Positions 9,089 to 18,422 of a DNA stretch of 64,000 nt are shown piece after piece. The stretch comes from Verrucomicrobiota bacterium. GTDB lineage: Bacteria; Verrucomicrobiota; Verrucomicrobiia; Limisphaerales; JADLHS01. The translations under genes and the position numbers were made by a program. The notes under the pieces are model-generated. The model was not told the origin of the DNA and did no database searches. It was given only the letters and a program-made list of their open reading frames with translations. Where the stretch lies: contig JAKQDQ010000028.1 of the NCBI GenBank assembly GCA_029573725.1, positions 186,001 through 250,000 of the forward strand, read 5' to 3'. Each line of letters begins with the position of its first letter. Within the stretch, counting starts at the first letter, position 1.

Positions 9089-9252
9089 CACTTTTCCGGT
9101 CGGACAAGGCGCGGCATTTGTCCGTCAAAACCCGCCGGAAAAAGTGAAAATTTTTGAATGACAAGCCGCCCGGGCGGTCTTATGGTCAGACTGTCTGAGG
9201 TGTTATGCTGTTCATCAACACTCAACCTGAGACGCACAAGGAGCGTCTCAGG
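9089..9252 (+). other. Hairpin-rich intergenic stretch, candidate structured RNA or leader
   Basis: Three stems follow one another between the MFS stop and the 54-aa gene. Stem one pairs CACTTTTCCGG (9089-9099) with CCGGAAAAAGTG (9135-9146) and encloses CGGACAA/TTGTCCG (9101-9107, 9118-9124). Stem two pairs GAGGTGTT (9197-9204) with AACACTC (9217-9223), with one bulge. Stem three is a perfect 10-bp pairing (9226-9235 with 9243-9252) whose loop holds AAGGA. A 13-base palindrome (9186-9198) overlaps stem two. It may be a terminator for the MFS gene plus a 5' leader for the next gene, or an independent small RNA. I recognise no Rfam family. Confidence 0.35.
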
Positions 9253-9292
9253 ATCGGTCGTCCTCAACAACCATCATCCACGCATACGAGCC

Positions 9293-9457
9293 ATGACCAA
9301 AGCCACGATTGAAGCCATCAATGAGGCCATTCGCGACCCCAATCATCCCTTCCGCAAGGCGGACTATCAGCCCAAGAAGGCGATGAAGCATCGCTACGAA
9401 CGACGAAAAATTAAGGAATATCTGCATCTGGCTGACTGGGAAGCCGAGCCCGTTTAG
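9293..9457 (+). CDS. Small charged hypothetical protein (54 aa)
   Basis: I do not recognise this protein. The predicted product is 54 residues, starts MTKATIEAINEAIRD and ends HLADWEAEPV. It is rich in Lys, Arg and Glu, without a signal peptide, membrane segment or cysteine. The middle (KKAMKHRYERRKIKEYLH) looks helical and basic and might bind nucleic acid or a ribosome-like surface; this is only inference. A real gene is supported by its own strong terminator immediately downstream and by a long, hairpin-rich upstream region. An in-frame upstream extension to 9158 runs through those hairpins and is probably not translated. Confidence 0.55.
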   Translation: MTKATIEAINEAIRDPNHPFRKADYQPKKAMKHRYERRKIKEYLHLADWEAEPV

Positions 9458-9485
9458 ACACTGCCTCCGCAGATCCGCTTTCTCC

Positions 9486-9513
9486 AGCCGCACTGACCCG
9501 TGCGGCTTTTTTA
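9486..9513 (+). terminator. Rho-independent terminator after the 54-aa gene
   Basis: AGCCGCAC and GTGCGGCT form a perfect 8-bp stem with a six-base loop (TGACCC), followed directly by a run of six T. It lies 29 bases after the stop of the 54-aa gene and borders the stop codon of the convergent Fur-family gene. Confidence 0.9.
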
Positions 9514-9966
9514 TTTCTGGCAGGCCGGACACACCCCAAAAAACTCCAACCGATGCGTAATCGCCTTGAAATGATTCTGCGCCGCCAGTCGCCGCTCCCA
9601 ATCGGCCACTCCACATTCCCCAAGCTCGACGAAGCGATTGCACTCGATGCAGACCAGATGATGCAGGTGGGCTCTCTGGTCGCCACGGAGCAGCACTACG
9701 CGGGTGCCGCCGACGTCAAAATGGAAGCGTTTCACCAGTCCCAGCTGCTCCAGAACTTTGATGGAACGATAAACCGTCGCCAGATCGCAACGGCCGGCGG
9801 GCAACGCCTGAAAAATCTCCTTGTTCGTCATCGGCCGCGCGGCGCGTTGCAAGACCGTCAGAATGGCGCGCCTTGGGCCCGTCATTTTGAGCGCCTGCCG
9901 GCGCAACCGGGAAGAGAACCGGCAATCTGCGGAGGAACTGGCTGCCAATGCACCTGAAGCCTTCAT
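9511..9966 (-). CDS. zur: Fur-family metal regulator, probably Zur
   Basis: The 151-residue protein is a Fur-superfamily repressor: a winged helix (TGPRRAILTVLQ...MTNKEIFQAL...CDLATVYRSIKVLEQLGLVKRF) followed by the dimerisation domain with the metal ligands HLHHLVCIEC. A second CxxC (CPAC) at the extreme C-terminus completes the structural zinc site. Its ATG is three bases after the stop of a ZIP metal transporter gene in the same direction, so the pair is an operon. This context and the palindrome upstream of the ZIP gene favour a zinc sensor (Zur) over iron (Fur) or peroxide (PerR). The specificity is inferred from context, not from ligand residues. Confidence 0.8.
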   Translation of the reverse strand: MKASGALAASSSADCRFSSRLRRQALKMTGPRRAILTVLQRAARPMTNKEIFQALPAGRCDLATVYRSIKVLEQLGLVKRFHFDVGGTRVVLLRGDQRAHLHHLVCIECNRFVELGECGVADWERRLAAQNHFKAITHRLEFFGVCPACQK

Positions 9967-9969
9967 GTG

Positions 9970-10710
9970 TCAATGCACAAACACACAGGCAATTCCGGCT
10001 GCGGTGCCGAGGACCATGGCCCCCAGCTTGGCCAGGTTGAAACGGTGCAAATCGCTGGACTCAAACAAGATGGTGGTGGAGATATGCATGAAAATCCCAA
10101 TCACCAACGCCATCATCTCCTTGCCATACGCCGCCAATGCGGTGTGACTGCCGACAAACATGCCCAACGGGGCCATGGCGGCAAACAACACCAAAATCCC
10201 GAGAGCCCTTCCGCGTGGCATCCCGGATTGCAGGAGCATGCCGAGCAGCGCGATGGATACCGGGTAGTTGTGAACGATAATGCTGGTCAACAGCAGCCGG
10301 CGGGTGTGCGGATCCAAACCCTGCACCACCCCGGCATGACCTTTCCCCAGGGCCAGGGCCTCCACCAGGGCATGCAGGCAGAGGCCCATCACGATGCCGA
10401 TGGGCATGCGTTGCGTCACTACATGGGAATGGCCGTGCTCAACCCCCATGGAGATGACATCCAGCGCCACCTGGACAAAGAACCCCAGCAGCATCAAGAA
10501 GCCAATCAGCAAGACGCTGTGCGCCACCGCCCCCTCGTGGGCCGGATGATCGTGGTAGAGCTCCGGCAACAAGTGCAGGAAGGTCAGGCTGAGCAAAAAC
10601 GCCCCGGTAAACGCGTTCAGGAGCCGGATGTGCCGCGCCTCGTACAGGCGGAACCCGAAAACTGTGATCGCGCCCAACACGATGCTCGAGAGCAACAGCA
10701 AGTAATCCAT
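9970..10710 (-). CDS. ZIP-family divalent metal (zinc) transporter
   Basis: The 246-residue membrane protein has about eight hydrophobic segments typical of ZIP transporters. Helix IV carries GIVMGLCLHALVEALALG and helix V TSIIVHNYPVSIALLG, the positions that form the binuclear metal site in the family (His, Asn, Glu). A His-containing loop (GVEHGHSH) lies before them, and an N-terminal FLHLLPELYHDHPAH adds further His. It probably brings Zn2+ into the cytoplasm. ATG 10710 (MDYLLLL) is preferred; the frame extends upstream to TTG 10785, but that part runs through the palindromic operator. It is transcribed with the Fur-family gene. Confidence 0.85.
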   Translation of the reverse strand: MDYLLLLSSIVLGAITVFGFRLYEARHIRLLNAFTGAFLLSLTFLHLLPELYHDHPAHEGAVAHSVLLIGFLMLLGFFVQVALDVISMGVEHGHSHVVTQRMPIGIVMGLCLHALVEALALGKGHAGVVQGLDPHTRRLLLTSIIVHNYPVSIALLGMLLQSGMPRGRALGILVLFAAMAPLGMFVGSHTALAAYGKEMMALVIGIFMHISTTILFESSDLHRFNLAKLGAMVLGTAAGIACVFVH

Positions 10711-10752
10711 AAGCTGGCGGGAAACCGGTTCGGGAACTCGCGTCCGGCATTT

Positions 10753-10776
10753 CCAATTGCAAAAGTTTGCAATTGG
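10753..10776. promoter_or_regulatory. Candidate Zur/Fur-type operator upstream of the ZIP gene
   Basis: CCAATTGCAAA and TTTGCAATTGG are perfect 11-base inverted arms around a two-base centre (AG). The palindrome lies 42 bases upstream of the ZIP start and just after the terminator of the rpsR operon. Its size and symmetry fit a Fur-superfamily dimer site; its position predicts autoregulation of the zip-zur pair. I found no second copy upstream of the DksA-like gene. Confidence 0.7.
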
Positions 10777-10783
10777 CGCACCC

Positions 10784-10814
10784 AAAAAACCCGCTGGCGG
10801 CGACCGCCAACGGG
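10784..10814 (-). terminator. Rho-independent terminator of the dksA-like/rpmG/rpsR operon
   Basis: On the minus strand CCCGTTGGCGG pairs with CCGCCAGCGGG (11 bp with one G-U) around a three-base loop and is followed by six T. It starts 8 bases after the rpsR stop and separates this operon from the ZIP-zur operon. Confidence 0.9.
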
Positions 10815-10821
10815 GGCGTGA

Positions 10822-11079
10822 TTATTTGACCAGCAGCATCTGCCGGGCGCGCTTGATCGCGCGGCTTAACCGGCGTTGGTAGTGCGACGGCAGGCCCGTG
10901 TACTTCCGCGGCAGGATGCGGCCCTGGTCCGTCACAAACTGGCGCAGCAGATTCGTGTTCTTGAAATCCAAGGCCTCGACCGTGAAGTCAATTTTCGGCT
11001 TCGGGCGCGGTGTGCGCCGTTCCGTGCTGCTGCGGCGTCCGTGTTTTTCCGATCGATCGGTGTTCGTTTTGCGCGGCAT
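10822..11079 (-). CDS. rpsR: 30S ribosomal protein bS18
   Basis: The 85-residue protein ends with the diagnostic bS18 core: DFKNTNLLRQFVTDQGRILP, RKYTGLPSHYQRRLS and RAIKRARQMLLV. It sits on the small subunit platform next to bS6. The N-terminal 30 residues are basic and variable. It contains no cysteine, so it is the zinc-free form; zinc-binding S18 variants of other phyla carry CxxC motifs here. It is the last gene of a tight operon, starting three bases after the rpmG stop, and is followed by a strong terminator. The usual rpsF-ssb partners are absent. Confidence 0.95.
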   Translation of the reverse strand: MPRKTNTDRSEKHGRRSSTERRTPRPKPKIDFTVEALDFKNTNLLRQFVTDQGRILPRKYTGLPSHYQRRLSRAIKRARQMLLVK

Positions 11080-11082
11080 AAC

Positions 11083-11250
11083 TTACTTGATCTCCTTGTG
11101 CAGGGTATGACGGCGGAGCGCCGGATTATATTTTTTCAGTTCCAGCTTCTCCGTCTGCAGCTTTTTGTTGCGGGTGGTCGTGTAGCGGGAGGGAGACTTG
11201 CCCTCCTTCCGGGCCTCGGTGCATTCAATGGTGATTATTTCACGCGGCAT
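11083..11250 (-). CDS. rpmG: 50S ribosomal protein bL33
   Basis: The 55-residue product reads [17 protein letters not shown]..., then [20 protein letters not shown] and HTLHKEIK, the full bL33 pattern. bL33 binds near the E site of the large subunit. The zinc-ribbon cysteine pairs are missing; only one Cys remains, so this is the C-minus form. It is three bases from both the upstream DksA-like gene and the downstream rpsR gene, so all three share one mRNA. It is shorter than 60 residues and easily missed by ORF callers. Confidence 0.95.
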   Translation of the reverse strand: MPREIITIECTEARKEGKSPSRYTTTRNKKLQTEKLELKKYNPALRRHTLHKEIK

Positions 11251-11253
11251 AAA

Positions 11254-11901
11254 TTATTGTTCCTCCTTTTCCTTCGCGGATTTCTCGTCCGGCGAATCAT
11301 CGTTATCCTCCTCCAGATCGGCGGTGGCGGCGGCATCCACCGTGCCCAACTGCCCCAGTCGTCGCTGGCGCAAAGCGCCCTCCCGTTCCAACTGGGCCTG
11401 TGCCTGAACCGTAAAACGCGCCCACGGAATGGCTTCCAGTCGCGCCTTCGGGATGGGTTTCCCCGTCAATTCACAGACTCCATAGGTATTGCGCTCGATT
11501 CGTTTGAGGGCTTCTTCGATTTCGTAAAGCGCGTCCTGATCCGCCGAGAGCAGGCTCAGGGCAAAATCCCGGTCAAAATTATCCGTCCCGGAATCCGCCA
11601 TGTGCAGACCATACCCGGCGATTTCCTCGGCGGATTCCTTGGCCAGCCCGGACATTTGCCGGACCAGTTGGGCGCGTAACTCCTGCAGATGAAGATAATA
11701 CTTTTGCCACTCCGGCTTGACGCGTCTGGGCTTGGGCTCCTGGGCGCGCGATTTGCCAGCGACCGGACGGCCCAAAATTGCCGCCGCTGACGCTGGCGCA
11801 TGCGATACCACGCGCCCCACTTTTCTGGTTGCTTTCTTTTTTGCAGTCACACGTATATTTGCCGATATTCCGCTTCGCTTTTCCCCTCTGCGGAGGCCCA
11901 T
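11254..11901 (-). CDS. DksA/TraR-family protein with degenerate zinc finger
   Basis: The 215-residue protein has a basic N-terminal tail of about 60 residues and a coiled-coil region with a D-rich tip (TDNFDRDFALSLLSADQDALYEIEEAL, in parts). A DksA-type finger region follows (RNTYGVCELTGKPIPKARLEAIPWARF), then an acidic tail (DLEEDNDDSPDE). DksA proteins bind the RNA polymerase secondary channel and tune transcription, often with ppGpp. Of the four zinc cysteines only the first (about residue 143) is kept; Thr, Phe and Ala occupy the others, so zinc binding is unlikely. It leads the rpmG-rpsR operon, three bases upstream. A possible -10 box TAAAGT lies at 11922-11927 on the minus strand, and GGAGAG precedes the ATG. 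Confidence 0.82.
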   Translation of the reverse strand: MGLRRGEKRSGISANIRVTAKKKATRKVGRVVSHAPASAAAILGRPVAGKSRAQEPKPRRVKPEWQKYYLHLQELRAQLVRQMSGLAKESAEEIAGYGLHMADSGTDNFDRDFALSLLSADQDALYEIEEALKRIERNTYGVCELTGKPIPKARLEAIPWARFTVQAQAQLEREGALRQRRLGQLGTVDAAATADLEEDNDDSPDEKSAKEKEEQ

Positions 11902-12046
11902 TTCTCTCCACGAGGGGCGCGACTTTAGCAGATGAGGGAAAATAATCCATAAAAAAGTTCAGCAAAAGCACGGGGAATGAATTTGACCGGACGCAAAACT
12001 GCGGGCTACTACTTGACTTGACCCGCGCTTTCCTCAACATCCGCTT

Positions 12047-13057
12047 GTGGCTCTATTTACAATACAAAGCGAGTTTCGATATGACGTCGTGCGCAAGATC
12101 TTCGAGGGCGGCATGGGAGTGGTATATGAGGCGGATCAGCGCGGCGCGCGCGATTTCATCAAACGGGTGGCCATCAAGATCATCCGCCCCAACTACGCCA
12201 GTCAGAAGATGTTCATCGAAAATTTCATCGGCGAAGCGAAGCTGGTCGCGGACCTGATCCACACGAACATCGTGCAAACCTACCACCTCGGTGAAACCAA
12301 CAACGCGTGCTTCATCGCGATGGAATTGATCCGCGGGGTAAACCTGGAACAGTTCGGCCACCAACTGGCGGAAAAGCGCCGCCAGCTTCCCCTGGAATTG
12401 GCCGTGTTCATCACCAGCCGGGTGGCGCGCGGGCTTGCCTATGCTCATGCGAAGACCGGTCCGGATGGCACCCCCCTGGGCATTGTCCACCGGGACGTCA
12501 GCTTCAAGAACATCATGATCGCGTTTGAAGGAGACGTGAAGCTGACGGATTTCGGAATTGCCAAGGCGCGGGGATTCTTGACGGACCAGGAAGGCGAAGT
12601 GGTGGCGGGCAAGGCCGATTACATGAGCCCGGAACAGGCGGATTTCCAAATCACCGACAAGCGCTCCGACCTGTTCTCCGCGGGCGTGGTGCTGGCGCAT
12701 TTGATCCTGGGCTACAATATTTTCAAGGGGCTGACGGCGGAGGAATCGCGCCAGCGGGTGATCCGACAGCCCATCCCCGATTTCCGCACGCTGGACTCGC
12801 GGATTGACGACCGCCTGAACCACATTCTGCAACGCTGTCTGACCCGCGATCGCCAGCAGCGCTTCGCGACGGCCGATGAATTGATGTACGAACTGGAATA
12901 CTACATTTACCACGGCGGCTACGGCCCCACCAACGAGACGCTGGGCAAATTCATTCGCGACCTGTTCGGACAGTCCCCGCTGGCCGCGCCCGCCGCCGAA
13001 TTCCGGGATCGGACCGAATCGATGGAAAACAGTTCCCGCCTGCACGCCGGTTCCTGA
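12047..13057 (+). CDS. Soluble serine/threonine protein kinase
   Basis: This 336-residue protein is a Hanks-type kinase domain with little else. Visible elements are the Gly-rich loop EGGMGVVYEA (about 20-29), the VAIK lysine (44), the helix-C Glu in IGEAKL, the catalytic loop HRDVSFKN (148-155), DFG (168-170) and SPEQ of the activation segment. In the catalytic loop the usual Lys after HRD-x is Ser, a variant also common in myxobacterial-type kinases. There is no transmembrane segment and no PASTA or sensor domain. The start is GTG 12047; TTGACT upstream may be part of a promoter. It overlaps functionally with nothing obvious; aguB follows after four bases, so the two are co-transcribed. Confidence 0.88.
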   Translation: MALFTIQSEFRYDVVRKIFEGGMGVVYEADQRGARDFIKRVAIKIIRPNYASQKMFIENFIGEAKLVADLIHTNIVQTYHLGETNNACFIAMELIRGVNLEQFGHQLAEKRRQLPLELAVFITSRVARGLAYAHAKTGPDGTPLGIVHRDVSFKNIMIAFEGDVKLTDFGIAKARGFLTDQEGEVVAGKADYMSPEQADFQITDKRSDLFSAGVVLAHLILGYNIFKGLTAEESRQRVIRQPIPDFRTLDSRIDDRLNHILQRCLTRDRQQRFATADELMYELEYYIYHGGYGPTNETLGKFIRDLFGQSPLAAPAAEFRDRTESMENSSRLHAGS

Positions 13058-13061
13058 AGTG

Positions 13062-13964
13062 ATGAAACCCCGCAACTCCAGCTCCGTTGTCCGGCTCGGC
13101 CTGCTGCAGCACGCCTGTGGCCCCGATCCGGTCGCAAATCGAAAAAAAGCGCTGACCCTCGCGGAACGCGCCGCAAGACAGGGCGCGCAAGTGATATGCA
13201 CCCAGGAATTATTCACCTCGCAATACTTCTGCCAGAGTGAAGACCACGACTGCTTTCAGCTCGCCGAACCCATTCCCGGTCCGAGCACCGCGGCGTTTCA
13301 AAAACTGGCCCGCCGGCACCGGGTGGTGGTCATTGCCTCCCTTTTCGAAAAGCGCACCGCCGGGCTGTACCACAACTCGGCGGCGGTGATTGATGCCGAC
13401 GGGACCCTGCTGGGCACCTACCGGAAGATGCACATTCCCGACGACCCGTTGTATTACGAAAAATTTTATTTCACCCCGGGCGACCTCGGCTTCCGCGTTT
13501 GGAACACGCGCTTCGGCCGGATGGGCGTCCTGATCTGTTGGGACCAATGGTATCCGGAAGGCGCGCGGTTGACCGCCATGCAGGGAGCGCAGATCCTGTT
13601 CTACCCGACGGCCATCGGCTGGCATCCGGACGAAAAGCCGGCCCACGGTCACACCCAACACGACGCTTGGGAAATCATTCAACGCAGCCACGCCGTGGCC
13701 AATGGTTGCTATGTGGCCTCCGTCAACCGCGTGGGGCACGAAATCCTCCCCGCGGTGGGCGGCGCCGGCATCGAGTTCTGGGGACAAAGCTTCGTCGCCG
13801 GCACCTCGGGGGAAATTCTCGCCCGCGCCACCCAGCACCAGGAAGAAGTCCTCATCGTCCCCGTGGATCTTGCCCAGGTGGACCGGACCCGCACTCACTG
13901 GCCGTTCCTGCGGGATCGGCGAATTGACGCCTACGGCGACATCACCCGCCGGTTGATTGACTGA
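13062..13964 (+). CDS. aguB: N-carbamoylputrescine amidase (nitrilase superfamily)
   Basis: AguB hydrolyses N-carbamoylputrescine to putrescine, CO2 and ammonia, the last step of the agmatine route to polyamines. The 300-residue protein shows the nitrilase triad: Glu in CTQELFTSQYFCQ, Lys in YRKMHIPDDPLYYEKFYF and Cys in VLICWDQWYPEGARL. The strings FTPGDLGF and GWHPDEKPAHG are typical of the carbamoylputrescine group. ATG 13062 is preferred over the GTG three bases before it. It follows the kinase gene by four bases. Agmatine deiminase (AguA), the expected partner, is not in the window. Confidence 0.9.
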   Translation: MKPRNSSSVVRLGLLQHACGPDPVANRKKALTLAERAARQGAQVICTQELFTSQYFCQSEDHDCFQLAEPIPGPSTAAFQKLARRHRVVVIASLFEKRTAGLYHNSAAVIDADGTLLGTYRKMHIPDDPLYYEKFYFTPGDLGFRVWNTRFGRMGVLICWDQWYPEGARLTAMQGAQILFYPTAIGWHPDEKPAHGHTQHDAWEIIQRSHAVANGCYVASVNRVGHEILPAVGGAGIEFWGQSFVAGTSGEILARATQHQEEVLIVPVDLAQVDRTRTHWPFLRDRRIDAYGDITRRLID

Positions 13965-14057
13965 CCGGCGCGGGAGACCGCAGCCGGGGCCGCACCGACG
14001 ATTTTTCCCGGGCTCCGTCTTGCTCCCCCACCCGATTTCCGCCAACATTTCCGTCAA

Positions 14058-15794
<1,737 letters not shown>

Positions 15795-15868
15795 AATCGC
15801 GGCTGCTAGAATGGCCGCGCACCGCGGGGCCGCGGGCGTGGGGTTGAACCAGCGAAGAGGAGAATTCA

Positions 15869-16624
15869 ATGAACAGACATGAATTAAAAAACAAGGTGGC
15901 CTTGATTGGCGGCGGCGCCAAAAACCTGGGTGGATTGATCAGCCGCACCTTTGCGCAGGAAGGCGTGCGCCTTTGCGTCCATTACAACAGTGCCAGCACC
16001 CAGGCGGATGCGGACAAAACGGTGGCCGAGATCAAAGCGGGCGGCGGAGAGGCCTTCGCCGTGCAGGCGGACTTCACCAAGCCGACCGAAGTGGCCGCGG
16101 TTTTCAATGCCGTGAAACAAAAGTTCGGCGGCATTGATATTGCCGTGAACACCGTGGGGAAAGTGTTGCGCAAGCCCATCATCGAAACCACCGAAGCGGA
16201 ATACGACACCATGATGGCCATCAACGCCAAGGCCGCCTATTTCTTCATCAAGGAGGCCGGGCTGCAGCTAAACGACGGCGGCAAAATCATCACCATCGTC
16301 ACCTCGCTGCTGGCGGCGTTCACGGATGGCTACTCGACCTATGCCGGCGGCAAGGCACCGGTGGAACATTTCACGCGCGCCGCGGCAAAGGAATTCGCCA
16401 GACGCGGCATCTCGGTCACGGCGGTCGGCCCCGGCCCGATGGACACGCCCTTTTTCTACGGGCAGGAAACTCCCGAGCGGGTGGCCTACCACAAGTCCCA
16501 ATCGCTCAATGGCGATTTGACCAAGATCGAAGACATCGCGCCGATCGTGAAGTTTCTGGCCACGGAAGGCTGGTGGATCACCGGCCAGACCATCTTCGCC
16601 AACGGCGGCTATACCACGCGATAA
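15869..16624 (+). CDS. Short-chain dehydrogenase/reductase
   Basis: This 251-residue protein is a classical SDR. The nucleotide-binding GGGAKNLGG loop (a variant of TGxxxGxG) is near the N-terminus, then NTVGKV (in place of NNAG) and the active-site YSTYAGGKAPVEHF with Tyr and Lys. The SDR Ser is in ITIVTSLLAAF. The C-terminal WWITGQTIFANGGYTTR is typical of SDR family members. Residues favouring NADP (HYNSAST after strand 2) suggest an NADPH-dependent reductase, but the substrate is unknown. GAGGAG seven bases before the ATG is a clear ribosome binding site. It converges with xylA. Confidence 0.88.
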   Translation: MNRHELKNKVALIGGGAKNLGGLISRTFAQEGVRLCVHYNSASTQADADKTVAEIKAGGGEAFAVQADFTKPTEVAAVFNAVKQKFGGIDIAVNTVGKVLRKPIIETTEAEYDTMMAINAKAAYFFIKEAGLQLNDGGKIITIVTSLLAAFTDGYSTYAGGKAPVEHFTRAAAKEFARRGISVTAVGPGPMDTPFFYGQETPERVAYHKSQSLNGDLTKIEDIAPIVKFLATEGWWITGQTIFANGGYTTR

Positions 16625-16753
16625 GGAATATCCCGCTTCAGTCCCGGCCGCCCCAAACGGGGGCGGAAGCGAATCCCCTCCCGTCAATTTTTCCGCCGCA
16701 GCAGGGGGGCCGGGTGGCGGGCCTCCGCTTCGCCGGGCGGGGGAGCGTGGCGT

Positions 16754-18067
16754 TCAGATAAACTCGTTGATCAGGTTCTCGAGATATTCCTGCCGGCCGC
16801 TGGCGTTCGGGGTGATGTCCCCTTTCTCCAGCATGTAGGCTTCGAGCTCCTGGAAACCGGCCCGGCCTTTTTCGATTTTTGCGCCGATGCCCGAATCCCA
16901 TGAGGCATACCGCTGCCGCACGAATTTTTCCAGACGTCCATCCTGACGAATGGCCACGGCAATTTTCAAACCGCGCGCAAAGGCGTCCATGCCGCCGATG
17001 TGCGCGTGGAACAGGTCCACGGGTTCAAAACTCTCGCGCCGCACCTTGGCGTCAAAGTTGACGCCCCCGGTTTTGAAGCCGCCGTACTTCAACACACTCA
17101 ACATCGTGTAGGTGGTGAGGTAAATGCTGGTCGGGAATTGATCCGTGTCCCAGCCGAGCAGCTCGTCGCCGGTGTTGGCATCAATGGAGCCCAGTGCGCC
17201 GGCGGCGCCGGCCACTTCCAATTCATGCTGCATGGTGTGCCCGGCCAGGGTGGCGTGGTTGGTTTCCAGGTTGAGCTTGAAATGCGGCAGCAAATCGTAG
17301 GCGCGCAGAAAATTCAAGCACGCGGCGGCATCGGAATCGTATTGATGCTTGGTTGGCTCCTTGGGCTTGGGTTCAATGTAGAACTGGCCCTTGAAACCCA
17401 GCCGCTTTTTGTAATCCACCGCCAGATGCAGCAACCGCGCCAGATGATCCTGTTCCCGTTTCAGATCCGTGTTGAGCAACGTCATGTAGCCTTCCCGGCC
17501 GCCCCAGAACGTATAACCGCTGCCCTTCAATTCATGGGTGATCTCCATCGCCTTCTTGATCTGCGCCGCCGCGTAGGCAAAGGCATCCGCGTTGCAGCTC
17601 GTCCCGGCCCCGTGCATGAAGCGGGGATTGGAAAACAGGTTGGCCGTGCCCCACAGCAGTTTGACCTTCGTCCGCTGCTGCTCCGCTTTCAGCACCCGGA
17701 CCACCGCGTCCAGATTCCGGTTGGTCGCGCGCAGGGTGTCGCCTTCCGGCGCGATGTCCCGATCGTGAAAACAATAGAACGGTGCGCCTAATTTCTCAAA
17801 AAATTCGAAGGCGGCGCGCGCCCGGTTTTCCGCGTTGGCAACGGAATTGGAGCCGTCATCCCAGGGGCGTTGCATGGTGCCGGCGCCAAACGGATCGCTC
17901 CCCGTGCCGCGGAAGGTATGCCAATACACCACGGCGAAGCGCAGGTGGTCGCGCAGGGTCCTGCCGGCGACGACTTCCTCCGCGTTGTAGTGTTTGAACG
18001 CAAGCGGGTTCTTGGACTTGGGACCTTCAAATTGGATTTTGGGAATTTCGGGAAATGCTGCGGGCAT
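16754..18067 (-). CDS. xylA: Xylose isomerase
   Basis: XylA interconverts D-xylose and D-xylulose (and glucose and fructose) in a TIM barrel with two divalent metals. The 437-residue length is that of class II enzymes. Key stretches are [18 protein letters not shown], the catalytic His/Asp motif [49 protein letters not shown], and the metal ligands in [29 protein letters not shown] and GSIDANTGD. No xylulokinase or xylose regulator is adjacent, so it may act alone or in a scattered pathway. A GC hairpin (16648-16666) without a T run lies between it and the convergent SDR gene. Confidence 0.97.
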   Translation of the reverse strand: MPAAFPEIPKIQFEGPKSKNPLAFKHYNAEEVVAGRTLRDHLRFAVVYWHTFRGTGSDPFGAGTMQRPWDDGSNSVANAENRARAAFEFFEKLGAPFYCFHDRDIAPEGDTLRATNRNLDAVVRVLKAEQQRTKVKLLWGTANLFSNPRFMHGAGTSCNADAFAYAAAQIKKAMEITHELKGSGYTFWGGREGYMTLLNTDLKREQDHLARLLHLAVDYKKRLGFKGQFYIEPKPKEPTKHQYDSDAAACLNFLRAYDLLPHFKLNLETNHATLAGHTMQHELEVAGAAGALGSIDANTGDELLGWDTDQFPTSIYLTTYTMLSVLKYGGFKTGGVNFDAKVRRESFEPVDLFHAHIGGMDAFARGLKIAVAIRQDGRLEKFVRQRYASWDSGIGAKIEKGRAGFQELEAYMLEKGDITPNASGRQEYLENLINEFI

Positions 18068-18296
18068 GATGTCTGGCTTCGTTGTCTGTGCGTTGGCGGA
18101 GCGGCGCCAGGCAAATCCTCGCCTCGCGGCCGGGCTTCCGGTTCATTCGCGGTCGAGCATGCCGTGGTGGATGGCCTTTGGCAATCTTTCCGTGCCTGGT
18201 TCCGTTCCCGGATTCCTGACCGCCGTCGGATCAATCGAGTCTGGAGTTGCGCTGCGACGGAGATTCTGCCAACACTATGCCGTCGGAAGCATGGCT

Positions 18297-18372
18297 GGGG
18301 TCTTAGCTCAGTTGGTAGAGCGTCTCGTTCGCAATGAGAAGGTCAGGGGTTCGAGCCCCCTAGGCTCCACCA
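18297..18372 (+). tRNA. tRNA-Ala (anticodon CGC)
   Basis: The cloverleaf is complete: 7-bp acceptor GGGGTCT/AGGCTCC with the G3-U70 pair that identifies alanine tRNA, D arm GCTC/GAGC, anticodon loop TTCGCAA giving CGC, T arm with GGTTCGAG, discriminator A and encoded CCA. It reads GCG codons. Confidence 0.96.
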
Positions 18373-18422
18373 GCCATTCTGCAAACCCCGGCCGGTGGTA
18401 ATCAGCAACCATTATTAACCCC

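Noticed and set aside
16648..16666. A GC hairpin between the SDR gene and xylA as a terminator
   Set aside because: The 7-bp stem has no T run on either strand, so it cannot be called an intrinsic terminator.
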